A stretch of DNA of 64,000 bases, from contig JAEXFN010000005.1 of NCBI GenBank assembly GCA_023400055.1, forward strand, positions 186,001 to 250,000, in the 5' to 3' direction. The notes under the pieces are model-generated. The model ran no database searches. It had not been told where the DNA came from and was given only the letters and a program-made list of their open reading frames with translations. Shown piece by piece: positions 44,837 to 53,698 of this stretch; positions within the stretch are counted from its first letter, which is position 1; each line of letters opens with the position of its first letter. Position numbers and translations under genes: made by a program. The stretch comes from Bacillota bacterium. Its GTDB lineage: Bacteria > Bacillota > UBA4882 > UBA8346.

Positions 44837-45496
44837 GTGTTTTACAAGTATGCTCACTTCATATTGATAATTATTGGAATATTGATCGGTTTGGCTGAAT
44901 GTTATTTCGATAGGAACTGTTCCGTTGATTATCGGGAATTATTATGGGCGGGATTCATTCTCATTTTGGCGATCGAAGGATTTATCATCGGCAGTTTAAT
45001 CCGGAAACTGAGTATCAGCTCCCATACCGATTTTCTGACGGGTTTGGGCAATCGCCGCTATTTTCATTTGAAGCTGGATAAAGAGAAAGCGCGGGCGCTC
45101 AAGAAGAAAACGTCATTATGCGTCGCTATGATCGACGTGGACGATTTCAAAATCGTCAACGATACTTTCGGTCACACGGTGGGCGACAAAATAATAGCCG
45201 ACCTCGCCGCTACCTTGAAGAAAAACACCAGGAGCGCGGATGTGGTTATCCGGTGGGGCGGGGATGAGTTCGCCATAATTTTTCCCGAAACCGCTTTGGC
45301 GGAAGCCTATGGGATTATGGAGCAGATACGCCATGAGATTGAAGCGCGGTTTCATTCCACATACGGTCTCACTATCAGCGGGGGAGTCGTCGTATTAGAA
45401 CCGGATCAGGATTTGGAAGATCTGATCATCAAGGCCGATCAAACTTTATATAAGGCAAAAACAGAGAAAAATTCGGTTATTACGATGGCCAATTGA
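44837..45496 (+). CDS. Membrane diguanylate cyclase (GGDEF)
   Basis: A 219-residue protein with two N-terminal membrane helices (residues about 5-22 and 34-54) and a GGDEF domain (about 60-215). The domain has TDFLTGLGNRRYF, MIDVDDFKIVNDTFGHTVGD and the catalytic RWGGDEFAIIFPE, all intact, so it should make cyclic-di-GMP from two GTP. No clear RxxD inhibitory site was seen before the GGDEF motif. The GTG start is not certain. A Spo0E-like gene follows after 13 bases and an EAL-HDOD gene after that, which looks like one signalling operon. Confidence 0.92.
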   Translation: MFYKYAHFILIIIGILIGLAECYFDRNCSVDYRELLWAGFILILAIEGFIIGSLIRKLSISSHTDFLTGLGNRRYFHLKLDKEKARALKKKTSLCVAMIDVDDFKIVNDTFGHTVGDKIIADLAATLKKNTRSADVVIRWGGDEFAIIFPETALAEAYGIMEQIRHEIEARFHSTYGLTISGGVVVLEPDQDLEDLIIKADQTLYKAKTEKNSVITMAN

Positions 45497-45509
45497 ATGG
45501 AGTGTCCGA

Positions 45510-45695
45510 GTGGAATATCCATTGTCAATATGCGAAGCTCCCGTTTCTTTAGAAATACTTTGGGAACAGATCCAGATCGCCCGCGACCGGATGCAGCAAT
45601 TATGGAATGAAAAAGGTCATATCGATGCTGAGGTCTTAAACGCCAGCATTGAACTGGATCGTTTATTAAATGAATATCAACGGCGGAATACCTGA
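45510..45695 (+). CDS. Spo0E-like sporulation regulatory phosphatase (copy 2)
   Basis: A 61-residue Spo0E-family protein. The two helices are WEQIQIARDRMQQLWNEKGH and VLNASIELDRLLNEYQRR, with the SIELD signature identical to copy 1. The start is a GTG, seven bases after GGAG. It lies between a diguanylate cyclase and an EAL-HDOD protein on the same strand, which suggests that control of Spo0A-P and cyclic-di-GMP level are set together. That coupling is inference. Confidence 0.87.
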   Translation: MEYPLSICEAPVSLEILWEQIQIARDRMQQLWNEKGHIDAEVLNASIELDRLLNEYQRRNT

Positions 45696-45831
45696 GCGTA
45701 GGGTTAGCGGGAACGCTAAATTTTGAGTATCTTTCCCGGCCGTATAAAGAGTTTTTTATCCTATGGCTTTATAAAAAGCTGATTGCAACATGGATAGAAT
45801 CAGAAAATTTGCAGGGTTCATGGAGGAAGCA

Positions 45832-47046
45832 ATGAATGTGTTCATAGCACGCCAACCGATATTTAATCGACATCAAAAGGTGTATGGCTATGAATTGCTT
45901 TATCGTTCCGGGCTCGAGAACCGCTTCGAGGACTGCGACGGGGACCGGGCCACCACCCAGGTGATCACCAATAGCTTGCAGGTTTTCGGGCTGAATTCGT
46001 TGACTGGTGACAAGAAGGCTTTTATTAATTTTACCAAAAACCTTATTCAAGCGGAAGCTGTCACTCATCTGCCAGCCGATCGTGTCATCGTCGAGATCTT
46101 AGAAAATATCACTTTGGATTCGGAATTTCTCAAGGCCTGCCATAAATTAAAGAACTTGGGTTATATCCTGGCATTGGATGACTTCGTATTTGCTCCCAAG
46201 TATGAACCCCTTATTCAACTGGCTGATATCATCAAGATCGACTTTTTAAATAGCCCGCCCGAATACCGGCTTTCGATACTCCAAAGTATTAAGGCACCGC
46301 ATATCAAATTTTTAGCGGAAAAGATCGAAACCGTCACCGATTATAAAGAAGCTATGGATCTCGGGTATTCCTATTTCCAGGGTTACTTTTTTTGCAAACC
46401 GGAAATTATCGCCGGCAAAGATCTGCCCGCTTATAAATTAACTTACTTACGGCTCCTTCAACAAGTGCATCAACCGGACTTGGATTTCAATAAACTCGAG
46501 CAAATCATCCAACAAGACGTGACGCTTTCATACAAGTTATTCAAATATATTAATTCGGCCATTTTCGGGTTCGCCTCGAAAATCAATACGATCAAAAACG
46601 CTCTGGTAATATTGGGAGTGCGCGAAGTCAAGAAATGGATTTCTTTAATTGCCCTGAAAGGGATGGGCGAGGACAAACCGGTGGAACTGGTGATCGACTC
46701 GGTGATGCGGGCGCATTTTTGTGAAATGCTGGCGCCGCTTTTCGATATGCGCAATCGGAGCTATGATCTGTTTCTGATGGGAATGTTCTCGACCATCGAC
46801 ACGTTCATGGATCGTCCGATGGATGAAATTCTGACCGAATTGCCAATCGCTTATGAAATTAAAGAAGCGCTCCTGGGTAAAAGGAACGCTCTTTACGACG
46901 TCTTTAACCTATGCCAGTCTTATAAAGAGGGAAATTGGGAAGAAGTTGATTATTATATCAACAAATTTCATATCGCCGATAATTTACTGCAAGATTTATA
47001 TAATGAAAGTTTGCGTTGGGTCGATCAGGTCCTGCTGTTAAACTAA
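45832..47046 (+). CDS. EAL-HDOD signalling protein (YuxH-like)
   Basis: A 404-residue cytoplasmic protein. The N-terminal half is an EAL-type domain (FIARQPIFNRHQKVYGYELLYRSG, where the EAL motif is altered to YELLYR; then LALDDFVF and IKIDFLN). The C-terminal half is an HDOD domain (about 200-390; LLQQVHQPDLDFNKLEQIIQ, SYKLFKYINSAIFGF). The EAL catalytic signature is degenerate, as in other HDOD-linked members, so it is probably a cyclic-di-GMP binder or partner rather than a phosphodiesterase. The ATG at 45832 follows GGAGGAA; an upstream ATG at 45790 lacks a site. Confidence 0.88.
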   Translation: MNVFIARQPIFNRHQKVYGYELLYRSGLENRFEDCDGDRATTQVITNSLQVFGLNSLTGDKKAFINFTKNLIQAEAVTHLPADRVIVEILENITLDSEFLKACHKLKNLGYILALDDFVFAPKYEPLIQLADIIKIDFLNSPPEYRLSILQSIKAPHIKFLAEKIETVTDYKEAMDLGYSYFQGYFFCKPEIIAGKDLPAYKLTYLRLLQQVHQPDLDFNKLEQIIQQDVTLSYKLFKYINSAIFGFASKINTIKNALVILGVREVKKWISLIALKGMGEDKPVELVIDSVMRAHFCEMLAPLFDMRNRSYDLFLMGMFSTIDTFMDRPMDEILTELPIAYEIKEALLGKRNALYDVFNLCQSYKEGNWEEVDYYINKFHIADNLLQDLYNESLRWVDQVLLLN

Positions 47047-47198
47047 CGCGTTGTGCCGGCCAAATTGGGAAAAAGGCCTAAAAATCCAGCGGGAAAGTCC
47101 GGCTTATCAAATGGCCAAAAGAGAAGCGGAAAGACAAAATGCCGGAGTGAAAGCCATTCGGGGCGAATTCGAATGGACTGCGCCTTCTTTTTAAGGCC

Positions 47199-47984
47199 TT
47201 ACGATCCGGTCGACCGGTAATGCCGGACCCCGATCCGCCATACTCCCAGACAGGGCAGGAGGAACAGGATTCCGGCCCAGGGGGAGAGCATGTATAACCA
47301 GGATCGCGGTCCTTCAGCCTTGCCGAGAAGGTATAACAACGGAAGATAATTCACGCACCCAAACGGGATTACGAAGGTGAAGAAGCGGACCGCCCATTTC
47401 TGATAAATCCCCAACGGATATTGTCCCATCTCGCGGCCGCCGTCGGTGAAGATACTGACGATCTCCAAACCTTGGATGGTCCAGAAACACAGGGTTGCCG
47501 CCAGGATGAACAAGCCGGTGAAAACACAGGCGCCACTGATCACCATCAATGCCAAGGTGATCTCTTTGGCAACGTTCCAGCCGATGGATAGGCGGCTGAT
47601 CGCCCAGATCAAGACGGAGACGCCCTGGATCAAACGCCCGACCCGGCTGAATTCGAATCGAGAACCGAGTACCTGCAAGACGGTGCCGCGCGGCCGGACC
47701 AGGATTCTGTCAAAATCGCCGCCCGCCACCAGCGTGGCGAAACCGTCAAAACCCCGGGCGCAACATTCGCTGATGGCAAAGGCCATGTGAATCACGGCAA
47801 AACAAAGGGCCACTTCGGCGAAGCTCCAGCCGCGAATCGAACCGAACTTTTGAAACAGCAAATAGACTCCGGCCAGGAGTGCGAAAGGCATGCCCAACTG
47901 CCCCAGTGCCAGCAACCAGAAGGAAGAACGATATTGCAACTGCGCCTTGAGCAAAAGCGCGATGTAACGATAATAGAGTCTCAC
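47199..47984 (-). CDS. ABC-2 family exporter permease (DUF990-like)
   Basis: A 261-residue integral membrane protein with about six helices, part of a three-gene ABC exporter. It begins with RLYYRYIALLLKAQLQYRSSFWL, has FALLAGVYLLFQKFG and ends with LLPCLGVWRIGVRHYRSTGS. It is of the type annotated as ABC-2 permease COG3694. The start is a GTG that follows the upstream permease stop by six bases. In similar systems this protein and its partner form a heterodimeric channel driven by the ATPase. Cargo is unknown. Confidence 0.87.
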   Translation of the reverse strand: MRLYYRYIALLLKAQLQYRSSFWLLALGQLGMPFALLAGVYLLFQKFGSIRGWSFAEVALCFAVIHMAFAISECCARGFDGFATLVAGGDFDRILVRPRGTVLQVLGSRFEFSRVGRLIQGVSVLIWAISRLSIGWNVAKEITLALMVISGACVFTGLFILAATLCFWTIQGLEIVSIFTDGGREMGQYPLGIYQKWAVRFFTFVIPFGCVNYLPLLYLLGKAEGPRSWLYMLSPWAGILFLLPCLGVWRIGVRHYRSTGS

Positions 47985-47990
47985 CTGTGC

Positions 47991-48794
47991 TCAGCCCCCT
48001 TGAATGACCACTTTGCGCAAGACTTTGCCCAGCGTCCAGCGGCCCAGAATCAGCAATGCCGCCAGCCATAACCATTGGATCCCGATCCCTCGCCAGGCCT
48101 CGGCGACACCGATATTCCCGCTGTAAATCCGGAACGGCAGATCGGCTGTCAAACGAAACGGGAGCAGGTAAACGATGCGCTGTAACCAATCGGGCATCAA
48201 CGGCAGCGGAATGACCATCCCCGCCAAGAATTTTCCGACGGTCGCAAATACCAGCAAAGAACCGGCGGGCGACATGGTGACGAAGACCGAAATATACATG
48301 AACATCGAAAGTGCGACCAATACCAATAGCCCCAGGGCGAGCGCGACCACGAACAGCCCCAAGGCCGCCGGGCCCGGCGGCGGAATCAAGCAGTGCGGCG
48401 CGGGAAGCAGATAAGCGGCGATCAGGATGGGAAAACAGCGCAACAGCGCCGCAGCGAGTCGCTGCGCCAGCAGCTTGGAGAACCATAATCCGTAAATGTC
48501 GGCGGGACGACATAGTTCATAAGCGACATTGCCGCTGGTGATTAAACTGAGAAGCTCCTGATCGCGAAACCAGATCATAATGAAAGTAAGAAACGCCTGT
48601 TGCAACCAGAGATAGCTCACCAACTGCTTAAGGGTGATCGCCGGAGTCACTGGGGTATGACTGTAAAACGCTTCGTAAATCATGATGAAGAGAAAACCCC
48701 AGAAAAACTGGGTGGCAATCCCCGCCAAGGCCGCCGCCCGGTACTGCAAGCCGTTGATGAGCCGTAATTTCAGCACTGCCAGATAAGCCTTCAT
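47991..48794 (-). CDS. ABC-2 family exporter permease (second subunit)
   Basis: A 267-residue integral membrane protein with six helices, related to COG4587-type permeases. It begins with MKAYLAVLKLRLINGLQYRAAALAG, has NVAYELCRPADIYGLWFSKLLAQ in the loop typical of this family and ends with LGKVLRKVVIQGG. Its start overlaps the ATPase stop by four bases, and its stop lies six bases before the next permease, so the three genes are translated together. It may export a drug, lipid or peptide; this cannot be decided from sequence. Confidence 0.87.
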   Translation of the reverse strand: MKAYLAVLKLRLINGLQYRAAALAGIATQFFWGFLFIMIYEAFYSHTPVTPAITLKQLVSYLWLQQAFLTFIMIWFRDQELLSLITSGNVAYELCRPADIYGLWFSKLLAQRLAAALLRCFPILIAAYLLPAPHCLIPPPGPAALGLFVVALALGLLVLVALSMFMYISVFVTMSPAGSLLVFATVGKFLAGMVIPLPLMPDWLQRIVYLLPFRLTADLPFRIYSGNIGVAEAWRGIGIQWLWLAALLILGRWTLGKVLRKVVIQGG

Positions 48795-49774
48795 ATCCGA
48801 TACTCCTGATACAACTGGGCCATAATTTCCTCGACCGGTGGCGCGTCGACCGTTACATCCACCAGATCCAACTGGCGGGAGAGCGCGGCGATCGTTTCCG
48901 CCACCGAGGATTCCAGCGTATCCACGCTGAAAGTCGCTCTTTCCGCTGTCCAGGAAAGCAAAGTCGTTCCGGGGATCGCCACCGTTTGGGGATGCTCCCG
49001 GAAAGCGACAGTGATCGTTTTATGGGTGGTGAAACGCTCCTTGATCGTGTTTAGATTGCCGTCATACAAAATCCGGCCTTTGCCGATCAACAGGATCCGC
49101 TGCGCCAAAGCCTCGATATCGTTCATGTCGTGGGTGGTCAAAATCACCGTCACCTGTTTTTGTCGATTGAGGGTCTTGATGAATTGGCGTACTGCGATCT
49201 TGGACACCGCATCCAGTCCGATCGTCGGCTCATCGAGGAATAACAACTGGGGGCCGTGCAAGAGCGCGGCCGCGATTTCGCAGCGCATCCGCTGGCCCAA
49301 ACTGAGTTGGCGCACCGGGGTGTCGATGATCCCGCCCAATTCCAGCGCTTCCGTTAACAGCTGCAGATTGGCGCGGTATTCCGCGGGGGATACATTATAG
49401 ATGTCGCGCAGCATTTCCAAGGAGTCGATCACCGGTACATCCCACCATAGCTGGGTGCGCTGTCCGAAAACCACGCCAATGTTTTTCACATGGGCGATCC
49501 GTTCCAGCCAGGGGGTCCGTCCCATGATCGTACAGCGGCCCCGATCCGGCACTAAAATTCCGCTCATCACCTTGATCGTCGTCGATTTTCCCGCGCCGTT
49601 GGGACCGATATAACCGACTATCTCCCCCGGAGCAATGGTAAAGGACACATCATGCAAGGCCTCGACCCAATCGTACTCGCGATGAAACAGTGCCCGGACC
49701 GCTTGCCCCACCCCGGCGGACCGTTTGGCCACTTTGAATGATTTGGATAATCCTTCGACAATGATCAAGGCCAT
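48791..49774 (-). CDS. ABC transporter ATP-binding protein
   Basis: A 327-residue ATPase. The Walker A motif is GYIGPNGAGKSTTIKV, the Q-loop region FGQRTQLWWDVP, the signature LSLGQRMRCEIAAALL, the Walker B LLFLDEPTIGLD and the H-loop ILTTHDMND. A C-terminal extension of about 90 residues follows, as in the COG4586 family. It is the first gene of the exporter operon. A likely promoter lies in the AT-rich sequence beyond 49774. It energises the two permeases listed above. Confidence 0.96.
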   Translation of the reverse strand: MALIIVEGLSKSFKVAKRSAGVGQAVRALFHREYDWVEALHDVSFTIAPGEIVGYIGPNGAGKSTTIKVMSGILVPDRGRCTIMGRTPWLERIAHVKNIGVVFGQRTQLWWDVPVIDSLEMLRDIYNVSPAEYRANLQLLTEALELGGIIDTPVRQLSLGQRMRCEIAAALLHGPQLLFLDEPTIGLDAVSKIAVRQFIKTLNRQKQVTVILTTHDMNDIEALAQRILLIGKGRILYDGNLNTIKERFTTHKTITVAFREHPQTVAIPGTTLLSWTAERATFSVDTLESSVAETIAALSRQLDLVDVTVDAPPVEEIMAQLYQEYRI

Positions 49775-50057
49775 TGGCTCCTTTGTCGTGAGACGTTGCT
49801 CACAAGGATGTTAAGAAAAGGAAATTAATTTTATTACTTTGTAATACGGCTGTCAAGTGGAAAAATGCATGATGAAAAGAAAATCCCTGACATCAACGGT
49901 CAGATTGTCAATTAAAATTTCCGATAAGGAATTTGTCAGAAATAGGCCCGGTTAATCTTCCATACGTTCCAGGCCCAGGCGCCAAGTTTATTTGACTTTT
50001 CCGCTCCCGTCGAAGCGGATATACAAATCGGCGGAAATCCGTTGCGAATAAAAAAGC

Positions 50058-50085
50058 TTGACTGTAGGGGGTATTATGGTATCCT
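50058..50085 (+). promoter_or_regulatory. Promoter of the QueG-like gene
   Basis: TTGACT (50058-50063), a 16-base spacer and TATCCT (50080-50085). Confidence 0.6.
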
Positions 50086-50096
50086 AAAGAAAAATA

Positions 50097-50110
50097 AGTG
50101 TATATACACT
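50097..50110. promoter_or_regulatory. 14-bp palindromic operator candidate
   Basis: AGTGTATATACACT is a perfect palindrome just after the expected start of transcription. A repressor site there would block the QueG-like gene. The binding protein is not known; GntR and TetR factors often use such sites. Confidence 0.5.
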
Positions 50111-50160
50111 ATTGAGAATGAAAGCTTCGCGCTTAACCAAATCCGATGGAGTGAGGAAAT

Positions 50161-51201
50161 ATGAGTACAATCGAACGCATGATCCAGGACAAAGCTTTTG
50201 CCTTAGGTTATGAGAAGTGTGGTATTGTCCTTTTGCAGGAACTGGAGGATTATGCGGAGCGGCTCGCGGAACGGATTCAAAAAGTGCCGCGCGCCGAGAA
50301 GTTTTATCAAAGCCAGAAGCGTTTTACAAATCTCAGCCAACAATACCCGTGGGCGAAATCCGTCATCGTTCTGGTCACGCATTATGGCAAATATAAAATA
50401 CCTGCCCATTTAAAAGGACGTATCGCCAAATATTACTTGTGTGATGGCCGGATCGATCCAAACTCGATCGAATTTCGCAACAGCCAGGCGATGGAGGAGT
50501 ACCTCCGCGAACTGGGGCTTAAAATCGCCTCGGAGCGGAAATTCGGCATGGTCGGCTTGCGTTGGGCGGCCATGAAGGCCGGGCTGGGAATGATCCGCAA
50601 CAACAATTTCTTTTATACCGAGTCCGGATCTTGGGTGGCCCTGGAAGCCTGGCTTACCGATCGCCAAATGGAACTGAAGGAGACCACCCCATTGGCGGCC
50701 TGCCCTAAAGGGTGCCAACGCTGCGTCGCCGCTTGCCCCAGCGGATCATTATCGGCGCCGCATACCATGCTCCCCAACAGTTGCGTTTCATTTCTGACGA
50801 CGTTCGGCGGGCGCGATCTGCCGAATGAGCCGCTTTACAAAACCTTTGGCCATTGGATTTACGGCTGCGACGCATGCCAGGATGCGTGTCCCATGAATAA
50901 AGGAAAATGGAACGAGGCGGAGGATTTCCCGGGGCTTTCCGGCTTGGCTCCTCAGCTGACGCCGGAAAACATTATGGAAATGGAGGAAGGCTTTTACCGG
51001 CGGGAGATTCAGCCCAAATTTTTCTATTTGACCCCGGAAGAACTGTGGAAATGGAAAGTGAATGTCTTGTGTTTCATGCGCAATAATTATCAAGAAAGTT
51101 ACAGGCCCTACCTCACCGCAGCCTGCGAAAATGAGAACGCTAAAATCAGGGAGATGGCACAAGCGGTTTGTAATGAATTGTACGGCGCCTGCGAAACTTA
51201 A
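50161..51201 (+). CDS. QueG-like protein with two 4Fe-4S clusters
   Basis: A 346-residue redox protein related to epoxyqueuosine reductase. Its C-terminal half holds two ferredoxin-type cluster motifs: CPKGCQRCVAACPSG (about residue 180) and CDACQDACPMNKG (about 240). The N-terminal half has the KAGLGMIRNNNFFY and GSWVALEAWLTD stretches that match the QueG cofactor region (AGLG.IGKN and GSW). The first motif is spaced CxxxCxxCxxxC. GAGTGAGG precedes the ATG. QueG itself uses cobalamin, but this may be a paralogue with another reaction. It stands alone behind a palindromic operator. Confidence 0.82.
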   Translation: MSTIERMIQDKAFALGYEKCGIVLLQELEDYAERLAERIQKVPRAEKFYQSQKRFTNLSQQYPWAKSVIVLVTHYGKYKIPAHLKGRIAKYYLCDGRIDPNSIEFRNSQAMEEYLRELGLKIASERKFGMVGLRWAAMKAGLGMIRNNNFFYTESGSWVALEAWLTDRQMELKETTPLAACPKGCQRCVAACPSGSLSAPHTMLPNSCVSFLTTFGGRDLPNEPLYKTFGHWIYGCDACQDACPMNKGKWNEAEDFPGLSGLAPQLTPENIMEMEEGFYRREIQPKFFYLTPEELWKWKVNVLCFMRNNYQESYRPYLTAACENENAKIREMAQAVCNELYGACET

Positions 51202-51325
51202 GATTATATTTTTGGCCGGGATTAATCACAACACTTTTAAATTGGGAAATGTAAAGTTTTTAACAGCGCGTCAGCGGCTTTTCCGATATACTGAATGAAA
51301 ACTGCTGAAAACGGAGGAAGCGAAA

Positions 51326-51649
51326 ATGACGCAATCCATGGCACAAACGGTAATAACCCCGGAAATCAAGGAAGTGCTCACCCAGTCGCCTTTTATTGCT
51401 CTGACATCGGTCTCTCAAGTCGGCCAGCCGCATCTGGTGGTAGTCGGCAAGGTCAAGGAGATCGCCGCCGGTAATGTTTTAATTTTCGGAGTCTACAAAA
51501 TGAACAAGACCCGCCAGAATCTGGCGGAGACCGGTTTATTGCAGGCGGTCGCGGTATCCGGTAAATCAGGGTATCGATTCGCGGGGAACGCCAGTTCTTC
51601 GGAGACCGAAGTCCGTTTTCAGGTCGCCGAAATTGAACCCCTGCTATGA
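51326..51649 (+). CDS. Pyridoxamine 5'-phosphate oxidase-like FMN-binding protein
   Basis: A 107-residue single-domain split-barrel flavoprotein of the PNPOx-like family. It contains PFIALTSVSQVGQPHLVVVGKVKEI at the start and KMNKTRQNLAETGLLQAVAVSG, which fits the FMN-binding strand and the NKTRxNL phrase common in small members. GGAGGAAG precedes the ATG. It ends at EIEPLL, a natural end for the domain. The following 180 bases stay open in another frame and might be a decayed or separate small gene. Role unknown, probably redox. Confidence 0.8.
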   Translation: MTQSMAQTVITPEIKEVLTQSPFIALTSVSQVGQPHLVVVGKVKEIAAGNVLIFGVYKMNKTRQNLAETGLLQAVAVSGKSGYRFAGNASSSETEVRFQVAEIEPLL

Positions 51650-51834
51650 CCGTCCGGCAAAAAAAGACACCCGGGAATTGGCTTTAAAAGCTCATGAACT
51701 GGATTGGGCCACATTTATGGGAGTGGGAGTATCAAAAACAGTTTCCGGTCCGGGCCGGGAAACGGTTACAGCAGTCGTTTCTTCAAAAGAGGCATCATGT
51801 TCCCTTACAGTAAAGTCCAAAAGGAGGCATTTTT

Positions 51835-52782
51835 ATGATTGGAAAGTTATTGGCGGAAGGAAATAGCAAGCTGGCGGAGAAAGGAATAGGCGGCAAAAAT
51901 GGTGCGGAGACCGGCAGTGTGCTGAAGATCAATCGCGAATACCTCGATTCGCTGATGATCGAAGCCCGGGTCATCGATGGAGCTGAGGCCGCCACCACGA
52001 TGCGTCTTTTTGGGGAGAGCTTCGCCACGCCGGTGATGGTCGCCGCGTTGTCGGGAATGGCCGGCATCTGTCCCAATCCCCTGGTGGAAGTCGCCAAAGG
52101 GGCCGTCGCCGCCGATGCGGTGATGTGGGCGGGCATCGGCGATGAGGCGGAACTCCAGGCCATTATCGCAACGGGCGCTCGAACGATCAAAATTGTCAAG
52201 CCCTACAAAGACAAGGAGCTGATCTTTGAGAAAATCGCCCAGGCTGAAAAGCATGGCGCGTTGGCGGTGGGAATGGACACCATCTTTTCCTTCGGGGGCA
52301 AAATCGGGGACAGCCTGGTCCGGCCGGAGTTGATGGGGCCGAAGACCCTGGCGGACATTAAAAGCTTTGTGCATGCGACCAAGCTGCCCTTTATCTTGAA
52401 AGGCGTTCTGAGCGAGCAGGATGCTCGCAAAGCGTTGGAGGCCGGAGCGGCGGCCATCGTGGTCTCGATCCATGGCGGTTCAGTGCTAGATTATGCGGTG
52501 CCCCCGTTAAAGATCCTGCCGCGGATCGCCAAAGCCGTTGATGGCAGGATTCCTATATTGGTGGACAGCGGCATCGTGAGAGGGACCGATGTTTTCAAGG
52601 CGTTGGCGTTGGGCGCCAGCGGCGTCCTGATCGGGCGGACGGTCATGGCGGGGTTGGCGCTCGACGGGGCCGAAGGGGTACGGAAAGTTATCACCGGTAC
52701 TAACGAAGAATTGCGTCGGACGATGAGTCTCACGGGCTCCCGCGACCTCGGCGACATTGACCCGGAAGTGATTTGGCGCTAG
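51835..52782 (+). CDS. FMN-dependent alpha-hydroxy-acid dehydrogenase-like protein
   Basis: A 315-residue TIM-barrel flavoprotein of the lactate oxidase/glycolate oxidase family. Conserved segments include TPVMVAALSGMAG (FMN site start), LPFILKGVLSEQDARKALEAGA (the catalytic lysine strand), VVSIHGGSVLDYAVPPLKILP (the HGG motif with histidine in place of the usual N; R is missing nearby) and PILVDSGIVRGTDVFKALALGASGVLIGR. It is shorter than full-length members (about 370) because N-terminal residues are fewer. AAAAGGAGG lies before the ATG. A Crp/Fnr regulator follows. The substrate is not certain. Confidence 0.86.
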   Translation: MIGKLLAEGNSKLAEKGIGGKNGAETGSVLKINREYLDSLMIEARVIDGAEAATTMRLFGESFATPVMVAALSGMAGICPNPLVEVAKGAVAADAVMWAGIGDEAELQAIIATGARTIKIVKPYKDKELIFEKIAQAEKHGALAVGMDTIFSFGGKIGDSLVRPELMGPKTLADIKSFVHATKLPFILKGVLSEQDARKALEAGAAAIVVSIHGGSVLDYAVPPLKILPRIAKAVDGRIPILVDSGIVRGTDVFKALALGASGVLIGRTVMAGLALDGAEGVRKVITGTNEELRRTMSLTGSRDLGDIDPEVIWR

Positions 52783-52889
52783 AGGGTGGAGATGGCAACT
52801 GCGGGATGGGGCAGTCTTTTTATCGGCGCCGGGCGCATGAGGCATGAGGCTCGTAAATCAGCATAAAGTTATTGGAGATGCGCGATACG

Positions 52890-53561
52890 ATGAATGGCCG
52901 ATATTATCTGTGTTTGCGGGAGATGCCCCTCTTCGCGGGACTGGATCGGGATCATTTCCGTCTAATCTGTCAGGCGACCAACCGGCATGTCCTCCGCAAA
53001 GGCGAGCATCTGTTCAAACAAGGCGATTTGGCCGAGAGCGTCTATATTATCAAACAGGGAACCTTCAAAATCGTGCGGGTTACCGAAACCGGAGAAGAGG
53101 CCATCGTTCAGATCATCGGCCCGGGTGAACTGATTGCGGAAACGGGCCTGTTTCAAAAGGATACCACCCATTTGGCGACCGCGGTGGCCTTGGAGGATTC
53201 GAAAGCGTGCGGCATCGATCGGGCGACTTTTAAAAAGGTTATCCAGGACAATCCCGACCTGGCCTGGCAAATTATCGAAAACCTCAACAACCGGCTTTAC
53301 GGCGCGTTGGAACAGATCAGTGAGTTGAACACCCTGACGACCCGGGACAAGGTCTTGGGCTTGTTCGTCCGGCTGGCCAAACAGCATGGGGAACCCTGCC
53401 CGAAAGGGACCCGGATTAATCTGTCCCTGACCCAGCAGGAAATCGCCGGTTTGATCGGCGCGACCCGGGTGATGGTATCCAGGGCGCTCCACGAATTAAC
53501 CGCCGAGCGGTTTCTGGAACGGGACCGGAAATGTTACATTTTATACGACCGGTGTTTCTAA
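52890..53561 (+). CDS. Crp/Fnr-family transcriptional regulator
   Basis: A 223-residue regulator. The N-terminal cyclic-nucleotide-binding-like domain (about 5-120) contains KGEHLFKQGDLAESVYIIKQG and GPGELIAETGLFQ. The C-terminal Crp-type HTH (about 165-220) has LTQQEIAGLIGATRVMVSRALHEL. There is no cysteine cluster at the N-terminus as in oxygen-sensing Fnr, so the signal is uncertain. I prefer the ATG at 52890 after GGAG; a TTG at 52872 lacks a site. It may control the oxidoreductase genes upstream. Confidence 0.9.
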   Translation: MNGRYYLCLREMPLFAGLDRDHFRLICQATNRHVLRKGEHLFKQGDLAESVYIIKQGTFKIVRVTETGEEAIVQIIGPGELIAETGLFQKDTTHLATAVALEDSKACGIDRATFKKVIQDNPDLAWQIIENLNNRLYGALEQISELNTLTTRDKVLGLFVRLAKQHGEPCPKGTRINLSLTQQEIAGLIGATRVMVSRALHELTAERFLERDRKCYILYDRCF

Positions 53562-53594
53562 GGCTGAACCGGTGAGCGATTGCCGTAAAAAAGC

Positions 53595-53670
53595 AACCCC
53601 GATCTCGTGACCGGGGTTTGAGCCTGTTTAATTCGGTGAGTGCAAACCCTCGAGCAATCGAGGGCTTTTT
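53595..53670. terminator. Back-to-back terminators between convergent genes
   Basis: On the minus strand AACCCCGGTC...CGGGGTT followed by TTTTTT (53590-53618) fits the end of the endonuclease-like gene. On the plus strand CCCTCGA-GCAA-TCGAGGG with CTTTTT (53647-53670) fits the end of the Crp/Fnr gene. Confidence 0.8.
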
Positions 53671-53698
53671 ATGGCCATGGGCCGAAGCGCTTCGACCC

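Larger units (their letters stand above)
49775..50160. other. Divergent intergenic region with promoter and palindromic operator
   Basis: About 390 bases between the ABC ATPase and the QueG-like gene. It has an AT-rich stretch near 49810-49930 (promoter side of the ABC operon) and the promoter and palindrome listed next. No coding sequence was seen. Confidence 0.6.

Noticed and set aside
51633..51866. Small gene between the PNPOx-like and dehydrogenase genes
   Set aside because: It overlaps both neighbours, has no ribosome site and no recognised motif. It might be a decayed gene, but I cannot support a call.
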